From positions 31,007,001-31,067,000 of the forward strand of contig NC_092673.1 in NCBI RefSeq assembly GCF_964355755.1: a stretch of DNA of 60,000 nt, written 5' to 3'. Position numbers and translations under genes: made by a program. Position 1 is the stretch's first letter, and every line of letters starts with the position of its first letter. This document shows positions 25,801 through 40,800 of the stretch, one piece after another. This DNA is from Antedon mediterranea. Lineage: Eukaryota > Echinodermata > Crinoidea > Comatulida > Antedonidae. The notes below the pieces were generated by a model. It had not been told where the DNA came from and ran no database searches. It saw only the letters and a list, made by a program, of their open reading frames with translations.

Positions 25801-28800
25801 AATTACAGAATCCATTCAATTCCATTAGTTCAATGAGGTTAATAGTGATAAATGATTAGTAAATATTCTATCATGTCTTTTTAATAATTTTCTACTTCTC
25901 TTCATAGATGTTCTGTCAAGTTTACTTCATGCTAGCTTTTACCTTGACGAAGGTGTTGCACCAACACTCCTGCAGTTGCTGACAGCCGCTCTGTGTGGTA
26001 TCAAGTCATCCTCAAGCTCGTCCAGCAAACATAAGAAAGAAAAGAAAGAAGAAAAGGAGAAGGCAGAAGGTAGGTTAAACTTTCAATTAATTTATGAATG
26101 TTCAAGAAAAATTATTGTTGCTTAGTGGATGATGGCTACCAACAATCAAGGGTCCTGTGTTCAAATCATGTCAGATGTCAGGATTTTTCTCATTATAAAA
26201 AAAAAACAACCTCACTCCCAAAGCTTTGTTTATGTAGAGTATCTTGTGTGTACGTTGTCATGTGAAACGGATTGCCATCTCTAATAATTATTTGATTATG
26301 GTCATCCTTAGGCACTTGCTTTTTATATAAAAACGAAAGCAAAATTGTTTTTATATGCTTAAGTTCTGTAAAAACTAGTTTGCCAAAACAAGTGTGATGC
26401 GCGCAAATATGGTAGTGATATGACACCATCATGTCGATATATGGGCACATCAGGCATCAGTTTGATAGTGTAAACAGAGCTTATTACTCTCTATCTTTGA
26501 CTCTAGATTCCTCTGACGAGCAACTGAAGCCCGATGACAGCATGTGCCAAAAGCTGATAAATCAATTCAACAAGTCAATCAATAATCAAACACTTGCTCA
26601 TTTCATACGACTATTCCTACTGGAATCAAACAACACATCAGTACGTTGGCAGGCTCACAAACTAGTCCATCATATATTCAAGTAAGTAAACATGTAGTAA
26701 ATGGCGGAATAAACTGCGACTTGCAGCCTACTGGTGTGGACGACACCACAACATTTTTCTCTCCTAAGGGTCCTTCGTGTCGAGTGCTGCCACCAAACTG
26801 CGCCCTTTGGTCTGTCCACAACGACAGGGGCTGAATGGACGAGTACACCAGGGTAACCCCCTATTCTTCCGAAAGCTGTACTGGGTTCTTTAAAGTGCAC
26901 ACAAGCCAGATATGTATACTGGACCTCCAGTTTGTACCACCACAACAATGGTCCGAGGAGTGTCTTGAACCTGTGCCGATTGTATAGCTATGGTTTGCAG
27001 CGCTCCTGCCGTAACTACTCGGCAACACAACATAAACTAGAGGGTACTCAGAGAGTACAAACCTCCGCCTACTGTAAAATTCCCCTACATAAAATGTCTC
27101 CGGAAAATATATATACATATATTTTTTTTATTAGTTGTAAGTGTAAAAAGGCTAACTGCACACTACAAAGTTGTGGATGAGAGTTTGGTGTAATGGTTAT
27201 GTATCCAGCCTCTCACAGTTGAGATCGCTGGTTCAAGTCCCGCTGAGAGTTTTTTTTTTTTTTTTTTATTTCTTTCTTTTTTTTTTGGACCTTGATCTTT
27301 GACCCTGACCCTTCAAAATTTGACCAAAATTATATGTTGAGTCATTGATCATTGTGGCTAAGTTTGGTGAGAATCGGATAAAAACTGTGGTCTCTAGGCA
27401 GTAAAATAGTATTTTGTTAGTTGTGACCTTGACCTATGACCTTTTCCCAAGCTTTTGGGGTATAGATCATTGTGGCTAAATTTGGTGCGAATCGGATAAA
27501 AACTGTGGCCTCCAGGCTGTTCACAGACACACACACAAACACACACACAAACATACAGGGGTGAAAACATAACCTCCTTGGCGGAGGTAATAATCTATTT
27601 CATACTGTTCATTTGATTGGCTGTTTACGTATCACAGGGCATGCATTATTTGTACACATTTTAGGATAGTTACGTGTTCTAACAGTCTTTTATTTTGTTG
27701 TTGTTTCACTCCAGGAGTTCATCCGTTCAACTGCAAGAAAATCTGCTGACCCTGATGTGGGATCTTTGGCCTGAGCTCTCCACGTATGGACGCAAGTCAG
27801 CCCAATTTGTTGATCTGCTTGGCTATTTCTCTCTGAAAGTGCCATACAATGCTACCAAGGTAAAAATCATTTTTATGTAAGAAACATTTATACTGGCAAC
27901 TAGCTACAAAGATATAACTGACCTAAATAAAAACTTAATAATTAATATATACCTTTATTGTTGCTATGAATACTGTACTCTATCTAATCTAATGTTGATT
28001 TATCTTTTGTTGCAGTCAAAGCAGTATGTCCAAAAGGCTACAGCTCTTCTAAAAGCCCAGAATCTTGTGCTAGCCAATCATCCAAACTCTAACATCTACA
28101 AGTAAGATTATTTATTATTTATTTGATGTGCCCTATTTTACATTTGTAAGCAATATAATCTACAATTGTAGCATAACATTATGTAATAAATATTTGTTGA
28201 GGTTTTTTATACTTGTTATATAATTTCTTACACATTAATAAATTATAAATTTTTTGTTTTAGCAACCTTGCTGGTTTAGTAGAATTTGATGGTTTCTACC
28301 TGGAAAGTGACCCTTGCCTTGTGTGCAACAACCCAGAAGTGTCATTTGGCGTAAGTTAACAACTTATTATAAACTTATGAATCTCTCACCATGTGCAGTA
28401 TTGATAACTAGAGGAAAGAGAATACTTAAAGTGATTGTCGCATTCACAGTAGAGCCTTTATCAAGGGATCACCTTTGGAAAATATTCCTGTATAGTCCCT
28501 AAATAGGGATCTCAAAAGAGAGGTTTCACTGTATATTATTATGAGTCATTGCATATGTATACATTCATTTAATTGACTAGAACAAGGATTGAACCCAGGA
28601 GTTTGGAATCTTGCATTTTAAACATTTAACTACTTAACCTCGCTACAAATAACTTAATTTTCTCTTGTTAAATAGAACATCAAGTTGTCTGCAATAAAAG
28701 TGGATTCACGTTACACAGCCAACTCGCAAATTGTCAAGCTTGTGGGTACGCACACAATTTCCAAGGTGTCTCTTCGCATCAGCGATCTCAAACGCACAAA

Positions 28801-31800
28801 GATGGTTCGAACCATTAACATTTACTACAATAACCGCACGGTTCAGTCTGTGGTTGAACTCAAAAATAAGTAAGTCAAATGAAAGGTTTATCAGATACTA
28901 GACTCAAGATATTGTTAAATGTTAATGCAAGTTAACTTTTACTTTATGTTGCAAAGCTTTTAAACTTTAGTGTTATATTTATTAATTTTTAGGCCCACTA
29001 TGTGGTACAAGGCAAAGAAATGCACCCTCACGGCTGGGCAGACAGAGCTGAAGGTAGAATTCCCTCTACCGATTGTGGCTGCTAACGTTATGATTGAATA
29101 CCTGGACTTCTACGACAACCTTCAGGCCTCTGCAGAGACACTTCAGTGTCCCAGATGTAGTGCATCTGTACCTGCTAACCCTGGTGTTTGCGGCAACTGT
29201 GGAGAAAATGTTTTCCAATGCCATAAGTGCAGGTAAGCTTGGTTTATAATTGTTAATCTTTTTTTTCCATTTCCTGTATGTGTTGTTAACTACCCATGTC
29301 ATCAATAGTAAATAGCTTTAGATTAGAAGATTTATATGATTTTTTCAGAGCAATCAATTATGATGAGAAGGATCCATTTTTATGCAATGCTTGTGGTTTC
29401 TGCAAATACGCCAAGTTTGACTTCACTCTGACAGCAAAAGCTTGTTGTGCAGTGGATCCAATTGAAAGTGAAGACGACAGAAAGAAGGTATTATATTGCG
29501 ATTTTTTTCCTACAAGACGGTCGCTGAGTATTTCTTTAACTTTAAAATGCAATTTGACTGCCTACCAAACCCAGTGTTGCAAATTGCATGTGTGCACCCA
29601 AATCCTGTCTACCTAAACTAACTAAATTATCTTTATAGAATTCAATGAAGGTTCAATTTAGTGCTACTGAAGGGATCTGGTAATTTTTACTGTTTCTGTA
29701 TAATGTTTAGATAGCAGTGTATTTGTCATGTCATTAAAGAATCCTATTTCATTTTTTTCCAGGCTACGACCACTATAAATTCTTTGCTTGAAAAAGCTGA
29801 CCGTGTTTACCGTCAGCTTGTGTCGCATAAGCCACATCTAGAGACCCTGCTCGTTAAGCTAAATGAATTTGGTCGAGAGAAACAAGACGAGACGTCGACC
29901 GGTAGCAGTGGAGGAGGATCCAGTGGCGGCGCCAATGTGAATCGTACGATTCAACAGATTGCGCAAAGATACTGCGGAGACTGCAAGTCTACTTTTGAAG
30001 ATTTGAGCAAAATTATACAGGTTGGTGGATTGCAACTTTTATTTCTCTATGTGAACTGGCCTATTTATGCATCCATACATCTGTGATGGAGTTGACTCTC
30101 TAGTTGTTTAATACCTCAATGGCACTACCTTAACCAATAACAGGATCAGAATTAAATAGGTTTTCTAAACTGAACTCTTTACTAAGAGGCTTAAAGCATT
30201 TCACACCTGCTCCAGTCCAGCTCCAGCCAATAAAATCACATCTTAATGTTCGTTTTTCACGATGTGCCAATCTTTATACTTGATATGCCGGAAGAGATCA
30301 GGTGTGAAACACTCTTTAGGAAGTAATTCCTGGTATTATAACCCATTAAGTTGATTAAACCTTCAACCTCTACAAAAAATCTTTTACTGTCCACACCAGA
30401 ATTCAAATGTTTTCTAAACTTCACTAAGAGATAAGACAATCATTACGTCAATTAACTTCTACAATAAAAAGTCTTATAATGATGTATACATTACTTAATA
30501 CTCTCTTTCAGAGAGTATTAACATCGCGTAAAGAACTAGTAGAGTATGACAGGTCACAGCGAGAGGCTGCAGCCAGCCTGTCTGATACAAGCCCAGCAGT
30601 TACACCAATCTCAACACCTCTTGCCAGTCCAAGACCTTCTCCATCATCCAGTATGAAGGTCGTACCACTACCATCATGCAAGCCTACAGAAGCCAGGTGA
30701 GATACAGTTTGTTGGGCTTCAAATACAAGCAATATTTCTCTCTAAATAGACCCTACAATTGTTAACATAAACTTATAAAACTTTTAAATATATATTTATA
30801 TACTGTACATAATGTTGTTAAAACATTGTTGAAATTGTATTTGTTCTTTGTGTGTGCACGGCCCCAAGGGGGAACAACCATTTGTTGATCTGGGCCTCCG
30901 TGGTTAAATAAAGTTGAATTGACTTGAATTTAATATATTTAACATATTTTAGTAAATCTAAAATTTGTCATATCTTGTATGAACATTTCGTATCTACTGC
31001 CAACTAGTCATCCATTCATAGAAGCACTGTCTATTTAGTGAGCGAATGGACCTGAGCTATGAGTAAAGTTTTGATAGAAATAGAGTATACAAAATGCTTA
31101 GATGTTGTAATTCTTGTATACCATTTGCGATAAGATAAAGAAGAAGTTGAAGTTGTTATTAAAGCAAGCTAATGTTCATAGGTCATGTATTTTTTATAAA
31201 ATTTAGAATTACTGCTTAACAAAATTCTTTAATCCACCAGTATTGGTCGTTGCTATGGATGTGCTGCAGCAGCCACTGAACATTGTGTCACGTTGCTAAG
31301 AGCTCTAGCCTCCCATTCAGACACAAGACAAATCTTGGTGAATCAAGGCCTTATTATTGAGCTTGTTGAATACAACCTACGACGCGGCACTGCTGTGTTC
31401 AGGAGTGATGTACGTCAGTTACTATGCATGCTGACACGTGATAATGCTGGTGCCACCGCACAGTTAAACAACATCCTGATGATGCGTGTTCAAAATGCTT
31501 TACAGAGTTATAGATCCAATCCAGACGTGGTATGTTGTGTTTTCTTAACAAAATTCTTCTAGCCTGCCTTAAGCTTTGTCAACACTATCAAACTGTATGT
31601 GACAACAAATGTGATGTGCCCATATATGGACATAGTTATGTCATATCACTACCATATTTGGGCATATCACTAGCAAATTTACCACTTTTTTGTCAAACTA
31701 GTGTGATAGTGTAGACAGTGCCTTAGAATAAAAGATAAGAAACCTCCTCTTCTCAGTGTTTGATATTTTATTGGTTTCCCAAATACTTGGAAGATTTTTT

Positions 31801-34800
31801 TTATGTAGAAACAGGAACAGGATTGCCACTTTTAAGGAGAGTAGATGTATCTACTTATTTTTATACAATTTGCCTATTGGTTTTTCTTTTTAGGCTGGAG
31901 CAGTAAGAAATGAGATGGAACTTTTAACCAACACAATTGAGCATGATGAGACTTGTTGGGAACAAAGACTCAAATGTGGTAAGCTCACAGACGATAAATT
32001 ATCCAAAGTATTTGTTAAATAATAAAGATAGGCCTATACTGAATACCTAATACGTTAAAACTATATAGATACAGATGTCCAAGATTGTTTTTGAAACTGC
32101 TATCTATAGTTTTTATAGTGCCCTTTCTTGCTTTCTTAGATTCTCCACAAATTTTTTTTTTTTAACTTGTGACCATTCCATTTTAATAAAAGACCAAATT
32201 ATTCCCTTTTTTTCAGTGATGAAGCTGTTTCTATCGTCAGTGAAAATCACCAGTCCAGTAGTAATGGAAAATATCACTTTACCATGTCTCAAGATTTTGC
32301 AACATCTTGTAAAACCACCTCCACCATCCTGCAAAGCCAATAAGGTATGTTGTCTGGCTTCCTTGAACAAAGAACAACAACTTAACATTAAGTTTACAGT
32401 AGAACCTGTGTTGTTTGACACGTTTCATACCTGGACGCAATGTTCCCTGATATAGCTTCAGACAATGTATGCGCATTAATCATATGCAAATACAGAACGC
32501 TAAATTTAAATGTCATGAAAAATCGCAGAATTTATGATTATTCCTGTATCTCTTATCTGACAAATCACCTGCAGCAACAAATTGCAGGGAGGGGAGGGAG
32601 ATGTCATTAGGATAGGTCATTCAATGTTAAATTTATTACACTGCATGTGTAATAGAGGTATATGTACAATTGTTCCTGGATTTTGCCATCTTTGTATAAT
32701 ATTTTATTGATATGTACAGGATAAATCCGTAGAACAGCTAAGTAGCATGAAACCTAGTGGTAGTGACGTGTATGTGAACACTACACAGTGGCTAAGCATG
32801 TCATCACCTGTCGACTATGCTATATGGAGAACAAGAGTTCCCGCTAAAATGGATGGTAAGGCTTCTGTCTAACTAAAATTCTTATTTACAAAATAGTGAT
32901 GTACATCAGTTACAAACCATGTACTTTATGAAGCTTAGTTTCCTAAAAATTTACACTGGCCAATGACAACCTATTTAAATTCTTAATCTCTGTCTACATT
33001 ATCAAACTTAATGTGACAAAAAAATGTGATTGACATGATTATGTCTTATCACTACCATATTTGTGCATATTTGGTAGTTTGATAGTGTAGACAGAGCTTT
33101 ATAGGGAGTAAGATTACAATCTTGTTTTACCGAACATCCATGCATTAATAATCACTTTGAAATGTGAAAAACACTCTAAATAATAATGATTAGCTACTGT
33201 ATGTCATGTATCAATATTAAATTTCAAGAGTAGTACAAAAATAGCAACCAATCAACATCACTGATTTATTAATTTTTACTCATAACAGCTGATAGTTCAG
33301 AGAAGTCTGCCAGGGCCATCCGAGGTAAATATCTAATGGAGAAGTACACAAAGATCTGGAAGGCGGGTGTGAAGAAGAGTCCAGAGATGCTGCATCTAGG
33401 CAGCAGTACATGGCTACGCAGGGTTCTGTTCTCACCTTCATCAAGGTCTGCTAGACAAGCAGCATGTAACATTGTGGAGTCCCTATGTCAGGTAATTAGT
33501 GGCTTGTTGGTTAAAGTACCTTCCTTTCAGTCCGAAGTTCCAGGATACAATCCTGACCTAGTCCTAGTCGGTTTCTATTCCACTCCAAGCCTCTCTATAA
33601 AGTTTATCCATCCACTAATTGGAAAGTTACTTTCTGAAAAAAGAAAAGTTAATATTAATCTTGACTCTTGTTGCTGTAATCCTACATTTTGGCCAGCTTA
33701 AAATGTAATGTGTGAGTGACTGAATGAATGTAATACTATATATGCACATTTACTTGGTCGTTTTACCTATTTTATGATCTTCTGTATTATTCCTGTAGGT
33801 ATCAAGCAGATGTCAAAAGATGTTGGATCTTCTCACCAGCTATCTGGATGAGGTCGGACGAAGTGGTGAAAGCGCTGCCGAGTTCCTGTCTCTCTACCAG
33901 AGACTCATCAAAGAGCCACATTGGAAAAGATACCTGGCAGCTAAAGGAGTCTTGCCTCACATTGGGGGTCTGATCACATACGAAATAGAGCAATTGGTGG
34001 CACTAGAAGACACTACCCTCAGCTCTGATCTGTCACAAGGTTATTCGTTGAAGATGCTCACTGGTAGGTTATATCAAATGATAGTCTTGGCTACACTTTC
34101 ATATTTTGATATTATGTGGTTTGACCTTCCACCTTAAAATACCTACATAAAATACTATAAGCTATTTACAGTAACTATTATACTGTAAAAATACTACTCA
34201 CATTTCGACTACACTCTTTCAGAGCTACTTTCATCATTTATTGAGGTTGACACCATCAAACAACACTACAAAGGCAAGTTGCTAGGAACAGTGCTTAACG
34301 GCTACTTGTCTCTGCGTAAGCTGGTGGTTCAACGAACCAAACTGGTGGACGAGACTCAACAAATACTGCTAGACCTGCTGGAGGAAATGACAACTGGTAC
34401 TGAATCGGAGACCAGGGCCTTTATGGCACTTTGCGTGGAGACGGTGAAGAAGTACGAAGTGCAAGATTTGCGTACACCAGTGTTTATCTTTGAGAGACTC
34501 TGCAACATTATCTTCCCAGTAAGAAAACATTTTTTAAAGTTGTTACGTGTGTAAAAGAAAAATCATTTCATCAATCATTTAAATCTGGGGGTATGGTGCT
34601 ACCTTTACGTTAGAACCAAAACATTATATATACTATCTGCCATACACCATACATTTCTCCCAGATCATTTTCAAAATAAAAATTTGATCTATTTTTCTAT
34701 TCTTGCTAAAAAGGAGGATAATGACATTGGTGAGTTCTTCATGACATTAGAAAAGGACCCACAGCAAGAAGATTATCTGCAAGGTCGTATGCAGGGTAAC

Positions 34801-37800
34801 CCCTACAGCTCAAATGACACTGACCTAGCCCCACTGATGAGGGATGTCAAGAACAAAATATGCAGAGGTAATTTGTTATATTATTTTTAATGTTCTTTCT
34901 GTATGGTAAAGAGAGTGATGTACCCAATATGGTAGTGATGCCCAAATTAGATAGTGATATGACATCATCATGTCCATATATGGGCACATCACATTTTTTT
35001 TGTCACATAACGTTGGATAGTGTAGACAGAGCTTTAGTTTGCTAGATTTTATTATTTAAATTTGTTCATTTTTCTTTTAGATTGTGAGTTAGTTGCACTG
35101 CTAGAAGACGATACTGGAATGGAGGTAACTATCTATTTCATAACAACATGATAGAGGGCGTGATACATCAAATATTCTGCTTAAAAAAAGTAAAATAATA
35201 TGGCAGGTTATCAGTCTCACAAACAAAATTACTAAATAAGGGACACTATGTATTAGTTATATATATAAATAGTTTATTTTAAATGCCAACTTAGTGAAAG
35301 CTTAATGCTCAGAAAAACTAGGTATTCATGCTGAAGTTGCCAAGTTCAGGTGGATTAAATACATTCTATATTTAGAATCTAAATTATCATCTTAATAATA
35401 TTTTGTATGTATGCGTTTTTTCCAGTTGTTGGTTAGCAACAAAATTATAAGTCTTGATCTGCCAGTGAAGGAGGTCTACAAGAAAATATGGTGTCATGAT
35501 AATGAGGTAAAATATACCAGTTTTATTATTATTTATAGTTCTAAGTTAGTAATTATTAGTTAAAAGGTTTTGTATAATAAAATAAAAGTATATGGAGCCT
35601 TGTAACCGGGGACGTAGACTTGCATATTTTTCTATTTAAATGAATATGTTTGTATTTTCTGTAACATTTTAGGGCGAGCCAATGAGGATTGTGTATCGTA
35701 TGAGAGGTTTGCTTGGCGATGCAACAGAGGAGTTTATTGAAACACTTGACAGTAGCAAAGGTAACAATCATTAAAAAATTGTAATTGTTGTTATGGAAAT
35801 TTCAGCCTTGTCATCTAACTATGCAAATTTCAGCATTGTCATCCAGTTATGCAAATTTCAGTCATGTCATTTAATTATAAAAATGTTCAAATAAAACATG
35901 TTTATTTTTTAATGCTTTTAAAAACAATATAATAAATTTATTTAATATTCACATACAAAAGAAACAAATCAGTTTTAATATTTTAATTGTGTAGATGAAG
36001 AAGCAGACGACGAAGAGATTTACAAAATGGCAAATGTAATGCATGAGTGCGAGGGGTTAGAGGTCATACTATCAAGGTATTTCAGAACTTGTTTACTTAA
36101 TGTGTATGTAAATTTGGCTCTATGTTTAAAACGTAATCATCTAGCTCTATATGTATTACTGCAAAGTTTGATAAATTTGTTTAATCTAACTGGAATTTTA
36201 CTTAATCCTCTGTCTACACTATCAAAATTAATGGGACAAAAAATGTGATGTGCCCATATATGGGTATGATGATGTCATAGTACTAACATATTTGGACATA
36301 TCACTACCATATTTAGGCAATCACACTTTTTTTGTCAAACTAGTTTGATAGTGTAGACAGAGCTTAAGAACAATGTCATTTATATAATAGTTGTCATTCC
36401 TATGTATAGGTTAGCATCTCTTACTGATCTTGTTCGTGGTAGACAGTTACTCACTGTCATGTTGAAGCTGTTTGATTACTGCATCAAAGTAAAAGCCAAT
36501 CGGCAAAGACTCATCCAGACACGTCTACAATCTATCAACATAATGTTAGCTGTGCTCAACCGAGTACTGTTCTCAGAACAAAGAAATAGCGGTTCAGGTG
36601 GGGGAGCTGTGATCGCAGAGCAAGTGCTTGCGATAATGGAGATTATTTTACAGGAGGCCAACAGTGAACCTCCCCAGGAATCAAAGGTAACTTATTTTGG
36701 GAGAATAATCTTGCGACACTATCCTGTAGTGATAGAGTGACATGAGAAGGCTAAAGCTCTGTCTACACTATCAAACTAGTTTTATGTACCCAAATATGGT
36801 AGTGATATGCTTAAATGTGGTAGTGAATGATATGACATCATCATGTCCATATATGGGCACATCACATTTGTCACAGTAAGTTTGATAGTGTAGAAACATT
36901 TTACTCTCTGTTGTTGAATGAGGTAATTTGCACTTAATTATTTCTACAGGAGATTCTCACTTGCGACAAAGCTCAACTCGTGGCTCTACTCGACCGTGTC
37001 AACAGTTCATTTGTCCGTTCCAACGCCAATGTCCTTCAAGGTTTGATGCGGATCATTCCGTTCTTGTCGTTTGGAGACAACGACAAGATGGCTACTCTAA
37101 TTAATTACTTCAAGCCTTACCTCAATTTTGAAAAGTAAGTTGGTATTTCCACTTTCATGTCATTTACAAAGATTGAGTATAGCTCACAGGCTTGGTCGTG
37201 ACTGCGTTAACTTTTAGCCTAACATATGTATTATTACACAATGTTGAATCTGACAAAAAAATGTTTTGCCTTTTCAACCATCATTGGATTGGATTGTAGT
37301 TTATATCAAAACAAGTAAAACATAGATTTCTATTGAACTTGAAAAATGTTTAACTTACAAAATATGGAGCTTGCGATCAGTAATCGTTTGGACCTAGAAG
37401 CTGGCTAAAGTGTAGTGATGAAGCATGTCATAACTATTAATCAAAAGCTCTTTATCATTAGGTTAACCTTATTGGAACGTAGTTGATTAAACAAAACTGA
37501 TACCAATGATTTATATAAGTTATAATGGTTCATATTGTATTAAATATTTATTGTCCAAGAATTGGTTTTTCTTCCACTTTAGATTTGATGAGGAGCAGGC
37601 ACAAGACCACGCTATACACCTACAGAGCTTCTGTGTTATAGCTGCAGGTATTGAGGTTAGTGTATTGTTTGTACTACCTCTAATTTAGGACCGTTTGTGA
37701 AATAATAATAGAAGTATTGATCTCTTAAAATAAAATTATTATAGTATACTATTCTCAATGCCACAAAAAAATTGGTCTGTTTTTTTTGTCAATTTAACAA

Positions 37801-40800
37801 TTTTTTTTTTGTATTTCCTGTAAACAGAACAATGCCAACGGAAACAACCTGAAAGAACTTATAATTGAGCAAGGCATTGTGAAAAGCGCCACTGATTACA
37901 TCATCCACAAAATGCCAGAAGCCAGTAACCCTGACTCAGCTGCTTGGAAGGAATTCTTGGCAAGACCTGCTCTGCCATACGTACTTCGTCTGCTGGCCGG
38001 ACTTAGTACGGGACATTCGAAGACGCAGGAGCTTGTCGGTGCCGACTGTATACCTGGTATGCACCGTATGGAGCAGATGTCAAGTGAAGAAGGAATAGGA
38101 ACGTTGTCAGAGAATTTGATGGAAGCTCTCAAGAAGAATCCAAACGTCGCTAAGAAGGTAATCAGAATTTTCTTTAGGTCGAAATGTTCACATAAATACC
38201 ATATTCCAGTAGAACACTTCTTTAGGATTTCGACTTACCGATTTCTTACAAGAATAATGAAAAGCGAAAACAGAATATTAATTTGTATATATAAATATTT
38301 GTTGATGGATTCAAACATGTACTACAAATGGAGAGAGGCATTATATATCAATATATACAAGTTTTGGTCCTCTCTCCTTCATCTTTTTTTTTTTTTTCCG
38401 TAATTTATTATACCATATGGACAATTGTCTGAAATAAAAGTTGAATTGAAAAAAAAAAATTGAATTTAGAGGACACTTTCCAGTGAAATAATTAGTGGAA
38501 AATATATCTTTGGCCAACCCCTATATAGTGGACAGAGGACACTTTGTTGGGTCCTGAAGGTGTCCACTTAATATGAGCTCTACTGTATTGAACATTTTAA
38601 AACACTAAAGGTTGTAAAAATATTTAGAACTTTTGAGTAATCATTCTTTTTGTTTTGAATAGATTGAAGAAGTTAGAACACAAACCAAGGCTGAGAAGAA
38701 ACGGCTTGCTATGGCCATGCGTATGAAACAACTTGGGGCTCTAGGCATGTCTGTAAGTTGACATTTCATTTTGAATTATTCATTTCCAACTCCAACCAAC
38801 AGTGAATAAAAAGTGATGTATATAAGACAGGGAGAAAATACCAAACAAGAATAAAATAAATTGTCTTTGTAGATTTAAACATACTGTAATGCATCTAATA
38901 TAAACCCACTTGAAAACGCAATTTTTACAATTTCTTTTTTTAGACAAATGAGCGAGGTCAAGTAACTGCAAAGAGTATGTTGACGAAACAAATGGAAGAG
39001 TTGGTTGAGGAGACTGGTCTGACTTGCTGTATCTGCCGTGAAGGCTACAAATACCAGCCTAACAAGGTATCACCAACAGTATAGTTACAGGAGAATCCCT
39101 CTTTTATGACACCCCTATTAACATGTTTCTGTGAAAGGGAAATAAGTGCTTTATAACTATGGCCAACAAATATTCAAGAACACTATTATTAAGGGGACAC
39201 TCCTGAACTCAATCATAATTGTTTGAATAAAAATAAAATCTTTTCTTTTGTTGGTTTAAAGGTTCTTGTGATTTATACGTTTACAAAACGTATTCCAGTT
39301 GAAGAGTTTGAGAATAAGCCACGCAAGACACAAGGATACAGCACGGTGTCACATTTCAACATCATCCACTATGATTGTCATATGTCAGCCGTACGGTAAG
39401 TCCAGTTTCACACTTCATCCTTACCGTATAATGTACGTGTTACAATGTTCAAGTTCAAAGATTTTCAACATTTTAGCCAGTAAGCAAATCAAAGATGTTG
39501 TGTGTATGTAATGACCTTTTTGTTTTTCAGATTGGCACGTGCTAGAGAGGAATGGGAGAGTGCAGCCCTACAGAACGCCAACACCAAGTGTAATGGACTG
39601 CTCCCCTTGTGGGGTCCTAATGTACCAGAATCAGCGTTTGCTAACTGCCTAGCTAGGTAAGTTAAATTACCATTTGGGAAGCTTCGAGAAAATACTACAT
39701 AAACACAATTTAAACATTCATTTTCAATGACACACTGTGGTATTAATACTATGTTGATAATTATGTAGTGTAGTTTGGTGACTATAACAGGCTTGTCTTG
39801 CATTCTCATGGCCCAGCGTTCAATCCTGACCTGGTTCCAGAGTTCAATTCTGACCTAGTGTCATTTTTTCAGACTTGTATAATATAAATATATATAAGTG
39901 TGATACAGTTTATCTATGTAATTAGTAATATTTGATGTTGGATGTGTATTTTTAATGAAATTGTTGTTCTTAACATTACCTCTGTTGTATCTAGACATAA
40001 CACCTATCTTCAAGAATGCACTGGGCATCGTGAACCAACTCAACATGGCACACTTCACGACTTAAAGCTACTCATGCTTAGATTCGCCCATGAGAAATCG
40101 TTCAGTGACGACAGCGGTGGTGGCGGTCGCCAGAGCAACGTCCATCTTGTACCGTATATGATTCACATGGCGTTATATGTGATTAATACGTAAGTAGGGT
40201 GAAACTTTGGGAAAGGAAAGAAGCCCACCTCGAAATCAAACCTACTGGGCTTCTTTCCAAGATAGCATGAGCTTCTTTTCGAGTTAGACTACAGTATTTG
40301 AATGTCAAACAATACAAGCACATGGTTAAGAGTTAGTTGGGGGATTGAATTCCAGATGATCGAGTTTATATATATATTATATATGTTTTACAGTTAATAT
40401 TACTAGTTTAAAGACATTTTCTTTTGACCATTTAAAAGATTAATAAATGCAATTCATTGTTATTATTTAGAACTCGATCTGGGACTCGAGAATCAAAAAA
40501 CCTAAGTACCTTCTTGAAACAAGGAAAGGAAAAATGGGTGGAGTCGAGTTACGAGGTGGACGGACCACACTACTACACGTTATTGGCTGCGATGTTACTG
40601 TCGCAGGAGGAATGGAAAACTGAAAGATTAACATGCCTTCGTCGGCTTATTATCACAGGGCAGGCGAGACTCGTCTCTCCGGGAGGCTGTAAGACGTAAG
40701 TATTCACTGGTCAAATTATCACTACTGTCCACCAAACTTCTGCAAGATTGGCATTTCTTCTAAATGCGCAATCGTACATGTAAAATTCATATTAGGTAAT

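Noticed and set aside
26646-27180. Several 60-90 residue frames after UBR4 exon 58
   Set aside because: They lie in intron 58 and read through a reverse S1 SINE; no phase match to the flanking exons.
32113-32476. Minus-strand frames opposite UBR4 exon 69
   Set aside because: Shadow frames of a conserved coding exon and its flanks; no domain or homology recognised.
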